From NCBI RefSeq assembly GCF_900113735.1, contig NZ_FOQM01000044.1:1-60368 (forward strand): 60,368 nucleotides of DNA, written 5' to 3'. The translations under genes and the position numbers were made by a program. The notes under the pieces were generated by a model. That model was given only the letters and a program-made list of their open reading frames with translations, made no database searches and was not told the origin of the DNA. Within the stretch, counting starts at the first letter, position 1. Each line of letters begins with the position of its first letter. Source of the DNA: Bradyrhizobium sp. Gha (GTDB lineage Bacteria; Pseudomonadota; Alphaproteobacteria; Rhizobiales; Xanthobacteraceae). Of the stretch, positions 34,524 to 43,091 are shown piece after piece.

Positions 34524-34740
34524 CTGCTACAGCCTCTCCACCCTGGAGCCTTATTATGCAGGTAGTCCGGACCCTGTAAAAGGCCTGGCGCGATCCGGGA
34601 GGCAACAGAACGAACATCCGCGCATCCGGGATCAACCAGGGGCTATGGACTTCTATTGGTCGATTTTGCTCTCCGAAGCCGAGCGGCCCATGCAAGTCCC
34701 AAAAAGATCGTCACGGCAACAGGCGAATTTGTTCGCGCCA

Positions 34741-35247
34741 TTATTGCGATCCCGGCGCCTTGTCTGGCGTCGTCAAGGGCTCGTCCTTGGAATCCAGAAC
34801 GAAGACCGCCAGCAAGCTGGCGGGCTCCGTCTCGCTCGCGTTCTCACTGACCCTGTGATGTGAACCGGGCATTTCGTAAAAGCTTTCGCCTACGTGATAG
34901 ATCTTCGCGGGTTCGTCGCCGACCTGGCTGCGAATGACGCCGGACAGCACATAGGCGTAGATAAATGCCGACGCTGCGTGGTGATGAGCCAGCGATTTGG
35001 CTCCGGGAGGATAAGTCACCGTCACGGCAACCAGCCTCTTTCCTTCGACATTCGGCAGTGCATGCGCGAAGGCGACTTTTACCTGCTCCCGGTCCTGCGC
35101 GATCGCCGGCGAAGCTCCCAGAGCGATCACCGCTGCTATCAGCGGGACGGCTGCCGTTCGTGTTGCTCTCCTGAGTACTTTTGCCATCATACCTCGAGGG
35201 TTTGGTACAGCACCCATCCGACAGGCAAATCCACTGATCGACATCAT
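34741..35247 (-). CDS. Exported cupin protein
   Basis: This 168-residue protein has a signal peptide near residues 20-50, ending SPAIAQ. A single cupin barrel follows with the metal motif SLAHHHAASAF, the GDEPAKIYHVGESFYE strand and a late HHRVSENASETEPASLLAVF. It is a paralogue of the cupins at 30633 and 42293. GAGGAGGTGCG precedes the ATG at 35247, and a nearby downstream ATG also fits. It is last in the MDR-HD2-MFS operon, 104 bp after the MFS gene. Its function is unknown. Confidence 0.82.
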   Translation of the reverse strand: MMSISGFACRMGAVPNPRGMMAKVLRRATRTAAVPLIAAVIALGASPAIAQDREQVKVAFAHALPNVEGKRLVAVTVTYPPGAKSLAHHHAASAFIYAYVLSGVIRSQVGDEPAKIYHVGESFYEMPGSHHRVSENASETEPASLLAVFVLDSKDEPLTTPDKAPGSQ

Positions 35248-35351
35248 CGCACCTCCTCTTCTAACGAGTTCACCCAACTCTTGAAACCGGGACGCACAGC
35301 CGAACCGATCGTCATGGTGACGCTTCCGATGTGAAGTCATCGCCGCCGCCA

Positions 35352-36581
35352 TCAACTTCGGCTTGATGTCCTGCTGCCGCTGAGCAGCACCGACAACAGC
35401 GCCGCCAGAGCGAATCCCGCAGCTACCCAGCCGAGCTGCCCCATCGCGCCATTGGAAATGACCACAGCGCCCGCCGCGGCCCCCATCGCACTGCCGAGGT
35501 AGATCGCCGACGAATTCATCGAGAGACTGATCGGCGCCAGTGCCGGAGCCAACGTCACCAGCCGCGCTTGCTGCGCCGTTATCAGCCCCCAACTGGCGAA
35601 TCCCCAAATCAGGATAGCCGGCAGCAGGACGAGCATTGCCCGCGCGGGCTCGAGAGCTGCGCTGAGCGAGAAGGCAAGATAGGCCAGCAGAGCAAGCCCC
35701 CCACCAACGATCACGATGCTGCGCGCGCCCCAACGGTCCGCCGCGCTGCCGCTGAGCTGGGTGCCGATCGCACTGGCCAAGCCAAAGCCCAGCAGGACCG
35801 GCGCCAGCGCCTGCGGGCCAAGGCCGGCGACGCCAGCTATGAAGACGCTGAGATACGTGTAGACCGTGAAGGTGCCGGCCACAGTCAGCACGCTCGTCAC
35901 CAGCACGCCCAGGATATCGCGACGCTTGGCCAGCGCCAGGCGCTCACCCAGGCCGGCCGTGACGCCAGGCCGTTGGCGCGGCAGCCGGACGAGAATCCCT
36001 AACAGCGAGAACACCGCCAGCCCCGCCACACCGAAGAAGGTGGCGCGCCAGCCGAAGCCCTGCCCCACCAGTACGCCCAGCGGCACGCCGGCGATGATGG
36101 CCAGGGTCAATCCGGTGGTGATCGTGGACAGCGCGCGGCCACGCCGTTCCGGACCGCCCAATGCGGCGGCATATCCGCTGGCCGCCGGCATGAAGCTTGC
36201 CGCCGACAGGGCCAACAGCAGCCGCGCGGCCAACAGCCCGGTGTAGTTTGGCACCAGCGCGGCGAGCAGGTTGCCCAGGGCGAAGCCGCCCATGGCGACG
36301 ACCAGCAGCCGACGCCGCTCCAGCCCGGCGGTCAACACGGCCATGACCGGCGCGCCGATGGCATAAGCGAGGGAGAAGGCGGTGACCAAATGACCGGCGG
36401 CTGGCAGACCCACGTTCAGGTCTCGCGCCAGGGCCGGGAGCAACCCGGCGATCATGAATCCCTCGGTGCCGATGGCAAAGGCGCCGAGAGTTAGCCAGAT
36501 GAGAGAGGCCAGCGAGTCGGCGCCGGTAGCTTGCGCGCGCTCGGGAGTCAGCTCCTGGAGCACAGGATACGTCCTAGTCAT
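35352..36581 (-). CDS. MFS efflux transporter (AraJ/NepI type)
   Basis: This 409-residue protein has twelve membrane segments. The first carries ALGAFAIGTEGFMIAGLLPA, typical of the drug:H+ antiporter-1 group that includes AraJ, NepI and PbuE. It overlaps the end of the HD2 gene by 8 bp, so translation is coupled. In context it would export a toxic substrate or product of the neighbouring enzymes; the compound is not known. Confidence 0.87.
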   Translation of the reverse strand: MTRTYPVLQELTPERAQATGADSLASLIWLTLGAFAIGTEGFMIAGLLPALARDLNVGLPAAGHLVTAFSLAYAIGAPVMAVLTAGLERRRLLVVAMGGFALGNLLAALVPNYTGLLAARLLLALSAASFMPAASGYAAALGGPERRGRALSTITTGLTLAIIAGVPLGVLVGQGFGWRATFFGVAGLAVFSLLGILVRLPRQRPGVTAGLGERLALAKRRDILGVLVTSVLTVAGTFTVYTYLSVFIAGVAGLGPQALAPVLLGFGLASAIGTQLSGSAADRWGARSIVIVGGGLALLAYLAFSLSAALEPARAMLVLLPAILIWGFASWGLITAQQARLVTLAPALAPISLSMNSSAIYLGSAMGAAAGAVVISNGAMGQLGWVAAGFALAALLSVLLSGSRTSSRS

Positions 36582-37245
36582 GATGGTGAGCCTTGTGCTG
36601 GGAATCCGGGAAGGGCGAAGCAGCGATCAAGTCGCAGGCGTTGGGGCTCTTGAACCCCGGGATGAAACGTTCGCAAACGGCGGCGTTGACGGTGCCATAC
36701 GTCGTCGCCGGCTTGTGCGCAAAACCGGCGAAATACTCCTGAATGAAGCCTTCTTTGAAATTTGTGCGCGGGTACTTGGCGACGATTTCCTCGCGCAACT
36801 CCGCGGGAAACTGATCGAACCCCACCCCGATGACATCGAGAAGTACGCCGGAGTTGAGGAGCGCCACTTCGGGTCCCATATGCTTCGGGATGCCGGGGGT
36901 GGTATGCAGCGCAATTGCTTCCCAGACGGTCTGTACCTGATCTTCAGCGATGTTGTGGGTAGAAAGAAACTGTCGGGCGGCATTTGCACCATCGACTTCG
37001 AAGCGCTCGTCTGGGCTCGAGAACTTCTTGATGAGGCCGAGATCGTGAAATGCGGCAGCGACGTAAAGGAGCTCACGGTCGAAGCGCAGATTCCTCTGAC
37101 GACCCTGCTCAGCAGCGAACAGGTAGACGCGGATCGAGTGATTGAACAGCAGATCGGTGGAATGTTCGCGCAGGATGTCTGTCGCCTCTTTCGCGAGCAA
37201 AGAATCGGGAATGACGAGAGCCTGTGCGAGATTTGGGATTGTCAT
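36574..37245 (-). CDS. HD domain protein 2 (paralogue of 32723)
   Basis: This 223-residue HD protein has H36, H67-D68 (AAFHDLGL), the same RFEVDGANAA segment and H114 in IALHTTPGIP. The match to the protein at 32723 runs through the whole core. The C terminus ends in a His-rich tail (HKAHHHD) that overlaps the MFS start. It is the second gene of the operon begun by the MDR oxidoreductase. It may hydrate or hydrolyse a small nitrogenous compound, by analogy with cyanamide hydratase, which is an inference. Confidence 0.8.
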   Translation of the reverse strand: MTIPNLAQALVIPDSLLAKEATDILREHSTDLLFNHSIRVYLFAAEQGRQRNLRFDRELLYVAAAFHDLGLIKKFSSPDERFEVDGANAARQFLSTHNIAEDQVQTVWEAIALHTTPGIPKHMGPEVALLNSGVLLDVIGVGFDQFPAELREEIVAKYPRTNFKEGFIQEYFAGFAHKPATTYGTVNAAVCERFIPGFKSPNACDLIAASPFPDSQHKAHHHD

Positions 37246-37309
37246 GGTCGCGTCCTTTCAAGAGTTACTGTGGGGTTTGGTTGCGCGTTCAACTACGAAA
37301 TTATGCTGA

Positions 37310-38287
37310 TCAACTCGCTCCAACGTCGAGCACGATCTTTCCTTTCGGCTGAGGCCGCACGCGTTCCAGCATCAAATGAGCCTCGCGCGCGTCCGCGAGG
37401 GGGAGGACTGCCCCGACGCTTGTTCGGAGTTTTCCATCATCGATGAAGCGAGCGATCTTCATCAGATATTGGCTCGTGACGTCGACCAAAAAGAAGGTGG
37501 CTTCAACACCATAGCGCCTTGCAAGATCCTGATCCGGGCGGGACACTGCCGAAATCAGCTTGCCACCGCGACGAAGGACCTGGAACGAGTGGCTCTGGGT
37601 TTCGCCGCCGACCAGATCAATCACAGCGTCGGCGTCCCGAACTTCGTCCTCGAAGCGCTGCGTCCGGTAGTCGATCACCGTGTTTGCGCCCAGATTGCGC
37701 ACGATGGAAATATCGCCCGTCGATGCGGTTGCGACAGTTTGCAGACCCGCGTGACGGGCCAGTTGAACCGCATAGGATCCAACGTTGCCGGCCGCGCCGT
37801 GAATGACCACCGTTTGACCTGCCTTGAGTTGGGCGTGATCAAACAACGCCTGCCATGCCGTGACGGCAACGACAGGAACGGACGAGGCCTCAACGTGGGT
37901 CAACGAGGTCGGCTTGTTCGAGACCATGCCCGCGGACGCTAGAGCGTATTCGGCGTAGGCCCCGACAAACTGCGGATTCGTAACACCATAAACCTGATCC
38001 CCCACACGCAGTCCGGAGACCCCGGACCCCATCGCGACGATTTCACCGGACAGATCTGAGCCCAGAGTGAGGAGCAGCGGTTGCGGCAAAGCGCTCTTGC
38101 CGGACCTGATCCAGCCATCCCAGGGGCCGACTCCAGCGGCTTTGACTTTGACCAGAACCTGTCCAGGGTCGGGCTCGGGCCGTGGGACGCGCTCGAACTT
38201 CATGACCTCTGGCGGCCCAAACTCGTGCACGCGCCAGGCCATCATTGTTGAATCAGTTCGCTCACGAATGATGCTGCTGGGGGTCAT
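37310..38287 (-). CDS. Zinc-independent MDR oxidoreductase (quinone oxidoreductase-like)
   Basis: This 325-residue medium-chain reductase has the N-terminal GroES-like fold (GPPEVMKFERVPRPEPDPGQ), the NADPH-binding motif VIHGAAGNVGSYAVQLA and the C-terminal RPQPKGKIVLDV. It lacks the catalytic zinc cysteines, so it is a quinone or enoyl reductase type. AAGGAG lies 6 bases before the ATG at 38287. It heads an operon with HD2, the MFS pump and a cupin. Copy 2 of the duplicated promoter element begins 95 bp upstream. Confidence 0.88.
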   Translation of the reverse strand: MTPSSIIRERTDSTMMAWRVHEFGPPEVMKFERVPRPEPDPGQVLVKVKAAGVGPWDGWIRSGKSALPQPLLLTLGSDLSGEIVAMGSGVSGLRVGDQVYGVTNPQFVGAYAEYALASAGMVSNKPTSLTHVEASSVPVVAVTAWQALFDHAQLKAGQTVVIHGAAGNVGSYAVQLARHAGLQTVATASTGDISIVRNLGANTVIDYRTQRFEDEVRDADAVIDLVGGETQSHSFQVLRRGGKLISAVSRPDQDLARRYGVEATFFLVDVTSQYLMKIARFIDDGKLRTSVGAVLPLADAREAHLMLERVRPQPKGKIVLDVGAS

Positions 38288-38382
38288 CTCATGCTCCTTG
38301 CGCTCAGTTCGTCATGCTTGCCGTCGACCGTTCGGGGCGATTGATGGACGGGCTCATCCGTATGTCGCAAGGAGTCGTGCCC

Positions 38383-38458
38383 GGGACAACGAGCACGATC
38401 CTACGGATCAGGACAGCCGTACGTCGTTTTCTGACAACGGCCCGTCAGAGCCTTAGGG
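38383..38458 (-). promoter_or_regulatory. Duplicated promoter element, copy 2 (before the MDR operon)
   Basis: This copy shares 29 identical bases (38401-38429) and about 75 bp of overall similarity with 33431-33508. The paired TGTC boxes again lie 21 bp apart on the minus strand (38433-38436 and 38412-38415). The last ~19 codons and the stop of the permease gene lie within it, so the element seems to have arrived on, or replaced, the original gene end. Confidence 0.65.
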
Positions 38459-39834
38459 CCGGCAGACACGATGCCGCCGTTGATGCTGCGACGGATCTGG
38501 AAAGCTCGCAGGAACCTCAGGCACGCGGTCCGCAAACGAGCAGGATCGGCACGCCATTTGCCGGGCAGCAGGGTCAGGAGTCCGAGAAGGCTCGTTATCA
38601 GCAAAGGTAGCCCGACGTACCAGCGCTCGCGCTCGCGAGCACGGCCGGACAGCGACTTGACCACAAAATCATCGCCACGCGCCATCTCGTTGAAGGTCTG
38701 CTGGAAGGAGCCGATGCGGCGCACCTCAGTATCGGAAAGACCGTCCCCCCGCCATCGGGACTGCCGCTCCAATGTGGTCAGCCGACTTTCCTGCGAGCGC
38801 CGGTAGTCCGCGTCTTTTAGCGCATCAACGTAGACCGCTCGCTCCTGCACTGCCAGGAATGTCGCTGGACCGATGCCGGTAGCGGACTGTAGCAGATCAA
38901 ACATCGGCTGATCAGCACGCGGCATGATCATGAGCCAAATAGCGGATAGCAACAAAGTCATGAGAGTCATTGCAGAAGCCGCGCGAAGGAAAATGCGAAT
39001 GCAGATCCGTCGGCCGCCTGCGGGGGCGAATATCAGCCCACGCAGCACGGCCCCGATCACGAGCATCAGCGTGAAAGCAAGGGCCATAGCCGCGCCCGTC
39101 GGCAGCTCGAATTCAAATGACGCGGCCAGACCGACGGCGCTGGCCGCAACGCCTCCAAGCCAACCGATTCCAAGCGCGCACGCGATGCTGCGCGTGAACA
39201 ACGACCCAGTGATTGCCGGGATAATCAAGAAGCAGAAGACTAGGAGCACTCCTGCAGTCGCTACCGAGCTCGTGACCACCACGCTGAAGGACGAATAGAA
39301 CACGAAATCCCAGAGCAGCGAGCAACCCATCTTGCTATGTACCGCCTCGCTAGCGGCCAAGAGCGGGCGCCGGACTAGCCAATGAATGGCCCCGATGAAC
39401 GCATAGAGGACCGCGAACTTAGGCAGGTCGCTTGCAGAGACGGCAAGGATGCTACCGACGAGAATTTGTTTCACATGCTCCGCTCCCTGCGGCGAGCGGT
39501 CGACGACAACGATGGTCGTTGCGGTAGCCACAACGTAGATGATACCGATATAAGCTTCCGGTTGAACCTCATTGGGTATGAGCCGGGAGGCCGTGAGTAG
39601 TGCGGCGCCGATGGCGGCGAACAGAAACGTGTAGGCGATTCCCGCGGCACTCGTCGGAGAGTGCCCGGCCGCAAATGCGACGGTAGCTCCAAGCGCTGAC
39701 ATCTGCGCCAGAGCAAGATCGGCGAACACGATGCCGCGCCTCAAAACATGCAGGCCGAAGTTGGCATGTATGGCTACGAATAATGCGCTGGCTGCGAAAG
39801 GCGCTGCAAGTAGCATGATAATATCATGAGACAT
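38401..39834 (-). CDS. Metal ABC transporter permease (ZnuB/ABC-3 family) with C-terminal extension
   Basis: The protein has 477 residues. The first ~285 are a ZnuB-like permease of eight or nine membrane segments (GIVFADLALAQMSALGATV, GVLLVFCFLIIPAI). About 190 extra residues follow, with a further membrane helix, an extracytoplasmic-looking charged stretch and another helix. The final ~19 residues are encoded by the duplicated promoter element and are probably not native. The start lies just after the binding-protein stop. No ABC ATPase gene is adjacent, so the transporter would need one from elsewhere. Confidence 0.82.
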   Translation of the reverse strand: MSHDIIMLLAAPFAASALFVAIHANFGLHVLRRGIVFADLALAQMSALGATVAFAAGHSPTSAAGIAYTFLFAAIGAALLTASRLIPNEVQPEAYIGIIYVVATATTIVVVDRSPQGAEHVKQILVGSILAVSASDLPKFAVLYAFIGAIHWLVRRPLLAASEAVHSKMGCSLLWDFVFYSSFSVVVTSSVATAGVLLVFCFLIIPAITGSLFTRSIACALGIGWLGGVAASAVGLAASFEFELPTGAAMALAFTLMLVIGAVLRGLIFAPAGGRRICIRIFLRAASAMTLMTLLLSAIWLMIMPRADQPMFDLLQSATGIGPATFLAVQERAVYVDALKDADYRRSQESRLTTLERQSRWRGDGLSDTEVRRIGSFQQTFNEMARGDDFVVKSLSGRARERERWYVGLPLLITSLLGLLTLLPGKWRADPARLRTACLRFLRAFQIRRSINGGIVSAGPKALTGRCQKTTYGCPDP

Positions 39835-39847
39835 CGCCGCGGCCGGA

Positions 39848-40813
39848 TCACTGGCTGGCCGTCGCAAGCGTGCGCGCGAGGGCACCCACGTTAAAGTCCA
39901 TGAGACTTAGGTAGTCTCTCGCCTCCGGGACGCCGCCTACTGTTGGCGCGAGCACCACAAGAGGTGCGCCGGTGCGTGCCGACAACATTTCGGAGAAGTT
40001 CTTCGGCTCATAAGCCTCTTGCAGGATGGCCCGCGCGCCGCTTTGCCGCATTTCTGCAATTAACGAGGAGAGATGCGCGACGCTCGGCGCGACCCCTTCC
40101 TTTGTTTCAATGAAGCCGATGAGGTTCAAATGAAAGCGGCGCGCGAAATACGGCCAGCTGTTATGATAGGCGACCAGGGCCGTGCCGCGGTAGGGCGCCA
40201 GTTGCTGCATCCAGGCCGCAATGCGCTCGTGCAGGGTCGCGAGAAATCGATTCCGGTTGGCTACGATGGTGTCACGAGCGGCGGGCATGAGCCGAATGAT
40301 TCCCTCCGCTATGATCGCCGTCACGGTCTCCGCATTGGCCGGATCAAGCCAGTAGTGCGGATTGCCTAGGCCGTGCGCATGACCATCCTCAGTGACGGGG
40401 GTTCGGCCTCTCGCTTCCAGCACCGGGACCCCGACCGACGCATCCACCGAGCGCCCGCCCCCCGCTTGGAATTCCGGGCGATGCAGTTGAATTATCAACT
40501 TGTCAATCCAGAGATCATAGCCCAAGCCGACACGAACAATGAGATCGGCATCGCTTAGCATCGAGAGATCGCTCACCCGAGGTTCGAATGCCTCCGGATC
40601 GGTCCCCGGCGGCACAATGGTCTTGACCTCAACGACGTCACCACCGACTGCGGAAGCGAGGCTTGCAACATCGCTTGTTGTAGCCACCACGACTATCCGC
40701 GCGGAGGCAAAAGCTGCGTGCATCGATGCGGACATAACGCAGAGCGCCACAATTGCGATTAGTCGTGCTCGGCTCGCCATAACCATGAGCGCGCTCGCTA
40801 GTGCTTCGCCCAC
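39848..40813 (-). CDS. Metal ABC transporter substrate-binding protein (ZnuA/TroA family)
   Basis: This 321-residue periplasmic cluster-9 binding protein has a signal peptide ending FASA and a VEVKTIVPPGTDPEAFEPRV segment. Likely metal ligands are in NPHYWLDP, AYHNSWPYFARRF and EAYEPKNFSE. The usual long His loop is reduced to EDGHAHG, which fits Mn or Fe as well as Zn. It overlaps the amidase gene by 16 bp and precedes the permease gene. An internal start at 40786 or 40780 is possible. Confidence 0.87.
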   Translation of the reverse strand: MGEALASALMVMASRARLIAIVALCVMSASMHAAFASARIVVVATTSDVASLASAVGGDVVEVKTIVPPGTDPEAFEPRVSDLSMLSDADLIVRVGLGYDLWIDKLIIQLHRPEFQAGGGRSVDASVGVPVLEARGRTPVTEDGHAHGLGNPHYWLDPANAETVTAIIAEGIIRLMPAARDTIVANRNRFLATLHERIAAWMQQLAPYRGTALVAYHNSWPYFARRFHLNLIGFIETKEGVAPSVAHLSSLIAEMRQSGARAILQEAYEPKNFSEMLSARTGAPLVVLAPTVGGVPEARDYLSLMDFNVGALARTLATASQ

Positions 40814-42138
40814 AAGCTTTTTGGCATCAGACAGTGCACTTCGCGGTCGGAACCTCCAGGAGAACCAAGCCGACAGTCCATGGCTATGCTCGCGAGCGAA
40901 TAGGCGTCAAGTGGTGTGAGATGCTTCTCGGTTGCCAGCTTGTCGACCATGGCCATTGAAGCCGTATCCATCGCTTTGTTCAAATCAGTATCTTTGGCAT
41001 ACGTGACAAGGTAGTCCGGGTTGTCGTCGCGGGGCAGCTGTGGCGCCGGTACGTTCGTTGCCTTGGGAATCATGCAGTACGTCCCTTTGAGAACATTGAT
41101 AACTTCGGAAATGCGACAGTCCCAATTTACTAACATGAGCTTTCGCGCAACCTCGGACGACACTTTGCTCTGTTCAGCGATAAGTTCGGTCGTTTGCTCC
41201 TGCAGCAAATTGAACGCGACGTTGAGATCCCGGTCGTATCCGATAGCGATCCAATGCGTGGGCGTCTCAATCCTAGGCCAAGTCAGTTTGAGATCTTTGA
41301 GCACCGAAATCGTGAGATCGAGCTCCTTGAACGCGGTCTCGATGGCTGTCAGATTGATCTCGCCGTTGCCCTGCCCCGCGTGAGAATCCCCCGACCAAAG
41401 CAACGCTCCATCGACGAATACCGGGAGGTAGAGCGTCGTGCCTGACACCATCTCGTTGATATCGAGATTCCCACCAAAGGGGCCCGGAGGCACAGTGCTG
41501 TAGGGACCGGGTGACGCACGAGCAACGGCGATGATGCCGGGAAATGGTCGCAACGGAACGAAGATGCCGGGCGTGAATTCCAGTTGCTGCTTGGCGAGAT
41601 CCAAATAGAAATATTTTACCTGACCTTGAGAAAATCGGCTGGGAAACTCGCCTCCAAAGCCTGGATAATTGAAATTCAAGGCGTATGACGTCGGCACTAT
41701 TCGACCGATATGGACCTTCAGGGTATCACCGGGTTTGGCGCCTTCGACATAAATCGGCCCGGTAATTGAGTGAGGGCCTCGACCCGGCGATTCCGCCTGT
41801 TCCGATTTCGCGCGCTGCGTCATTTGCTCGATCGAAAGGTCCAGCATGACTTGTTGATGCCCGTGGATCAACGTCTCCATTGCTACCGTATCGCCCGATC
41901 GGATGCGGAGCACTGGACGCTGGGCGTTGTCGTACCATCCGAACTGAGTCGTATCAGCTGTTCCGGGAAGCCTTATCGCTGCACCGCCGGTTGAACGCGG
42001 CGCAGACGCTGTAGCATCGCCGGGCGGCGTGATCGACCCGGCGCTCTGCGCGGCAGCACCAGACGACACGAGTCCTACAACAATCAGCATTGGTGCCGCG
42101 GACGCCCTCAGCCTGGACGCAAGAGTGCCATAAGTCAT
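40798..42138 (-). CDS. Acetamidase/formamidase family protein, exported
   Basis: The protein has 446 residues from the ATG at 42138 (GGGGGGAAAGCG upstream). A signal peptide covers about the first 30 residues (ending AAAQS). The FmdA/AmdA fold follows with the phrases ETLIHGHQ and GPIYVEGAKPGDTL, then LWSGDSHAGQGNGEINLTAIE. These enzymes hydrolyse short amides to ammonia and acid. An exported form coupled to a metal transporter is unusual. Its end overlaps the binding-protein gene. Confidence 0.85.
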   Translation of the reverse strand: MTYGTLASRLRASAAPMLIVVGLVSSGAAAQSAGSITPPGDATASAPRSTGGAAIRLPGTADTTQFGWYDNAQRPVLRIRSGDTVAMETLIHGHQQVMLDLSIEQMTQRAKSEQAESPGRGPHSITGPIYVEGAKPGDTLKVHIGRIVPTSYALNFNYPGFGGEFPSRFSQGQVKYFYLDLAKQQLEFTPGIFVPLRPFPGIIAVARASPGPYSTVPPGPFGGNLDINEMVSGTTLYLPVFVDGALLWSGDSHAGQGNGEINLTAIETAFKELDLTISVLKDLKLTWPRIETPTHWIAIGYDRDLNVAFNLLQEQTTELIAEQSKVSSEVARKLMLVNWDCRISEVINVLKGTYCMIPKATNVPAPQLPRDDNPDYLVTYAKDTDLNKAMDTASMAMVDKLATEKHLTPLDAYSLASIAMDCRLGSPGGSDREVHCLMPKSLWAKH

Positions 42139-42292
42139 CGCTTTCCCCCCATGTACTCTGCTTATCTTTTTGAGCTCTCGGCCGTTGGCGATGCGCCGCA
42201 CTGCGGAAAATAACGAACGCGTTCCTTGCAAAAGCTTCTGGAACCTCTGGTCCTGCGGTCGAAAGCAATTCGAAAGACCTGATCCGCATTTG

Positions 42293-42727
42293 CTATTTGT
42301 CGAATGTTGTTAGCTCGGCGCCGTCATTCGCCACGAAAACAACCAACATGCTCGCTGGCTCGGTCTTGCTTGCGTTCTCGCTAATCACGTGGTGTTCGCC
42401 TGGAGGCTCGAACACGCTTTCGCCGGCGTGGTAGATCTTCGCGTCTTCCCCTTCGACTTGCGACCGGATTTCACCGGAGAGTACGTAGGCGAAGACATCC
42501 GCGTCGTGGTGATGCGCTTTGGAAGCGCCGCCGGGCGGGTAATTGACGACGACGGCGGTCAGAACCTTGTTTTTGATGTCTGGCAGCTTTTCGGTGCGCA
42601 CCTGTGTGACCGAGCGGCCCCGAGCTGGCGTGTTCGCGTTTTGCGACAACGCAGCGGTTGCCACGAGAACGACAACGGTCGTAAGACCGGCAAGGTGAGC
42701 CTTCCTACGGAAAGAAAAGGATAACAT
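42293..42727 (-). CDS. Exported cupin protein
   Basis: This 144-residue protein has a signal peptide (about 1-29, ending ALSQ) and one cupin barrel with SKAHHHDADVFAYVLSGEIR, EDAKIYHAGESVFEPPGEHH and the conserved end SENASKTEPASMLVVFVAND. It is the third member of the exported cupin group in this window and most like the one at 34741. The ATG at 42727 is chosen because it begins the signal peptide. It lies 154 bp upstream of the amidase gene in the same direction. Confidence 0.83.
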   Translation of the reverse strand: MLSFSFRRKAHLAGLTTVVVLVATAALSQNANTPARGRSVTQVRTEKLPDIKNKVLTAVVVNYPPGGASKAHHHDADVFAYVLSGEIRSQVEGEDAKIYHAGESVFEPPGEHHVISENASKTEPASMLVVFVANDGAELTTFDK

Positions 42728-43091
42728 CGTGATCGGCTTTCTCTCAAACTGGATGTAGGGCCGTGCGACCGCTCGCCAGGCGCAGATCGTTGCGGCTTGA
42801 CCGGTAGATTCGATTCTCAGCACGATGCGAGGAGCATGCTGAACGCATTTTGCGAGAACCTCATGGGCGTCTGAGGTTTAGTACTGCCTGCAACGCAGGC
42901 CATGGCCAAGAATGGCCAAAAGAACCAGACCAAGTGCTCACTGGCTCCATTGGTACACGGCGGCGCAGACCGACAATTGTTCAGTCCACGCAAACAACAT
43001 TTCCAAAATAGCAATGGGCGCCGCGACAGCAGGTTGAATCTATTTCCAACCACCAGCGAATTGTGATCGCGTGCGGCCGGGCTTGGCTAAC
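42728..43091. other. Intergenic stretch between MocR and cupin genes
   Basis: About 360 bp with no frame that I can assign; it should hold the cupin promoter. No clear repeat or terminator was identified. Base composition is lower in GC than the flanking genes. Confidence 0.4.
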
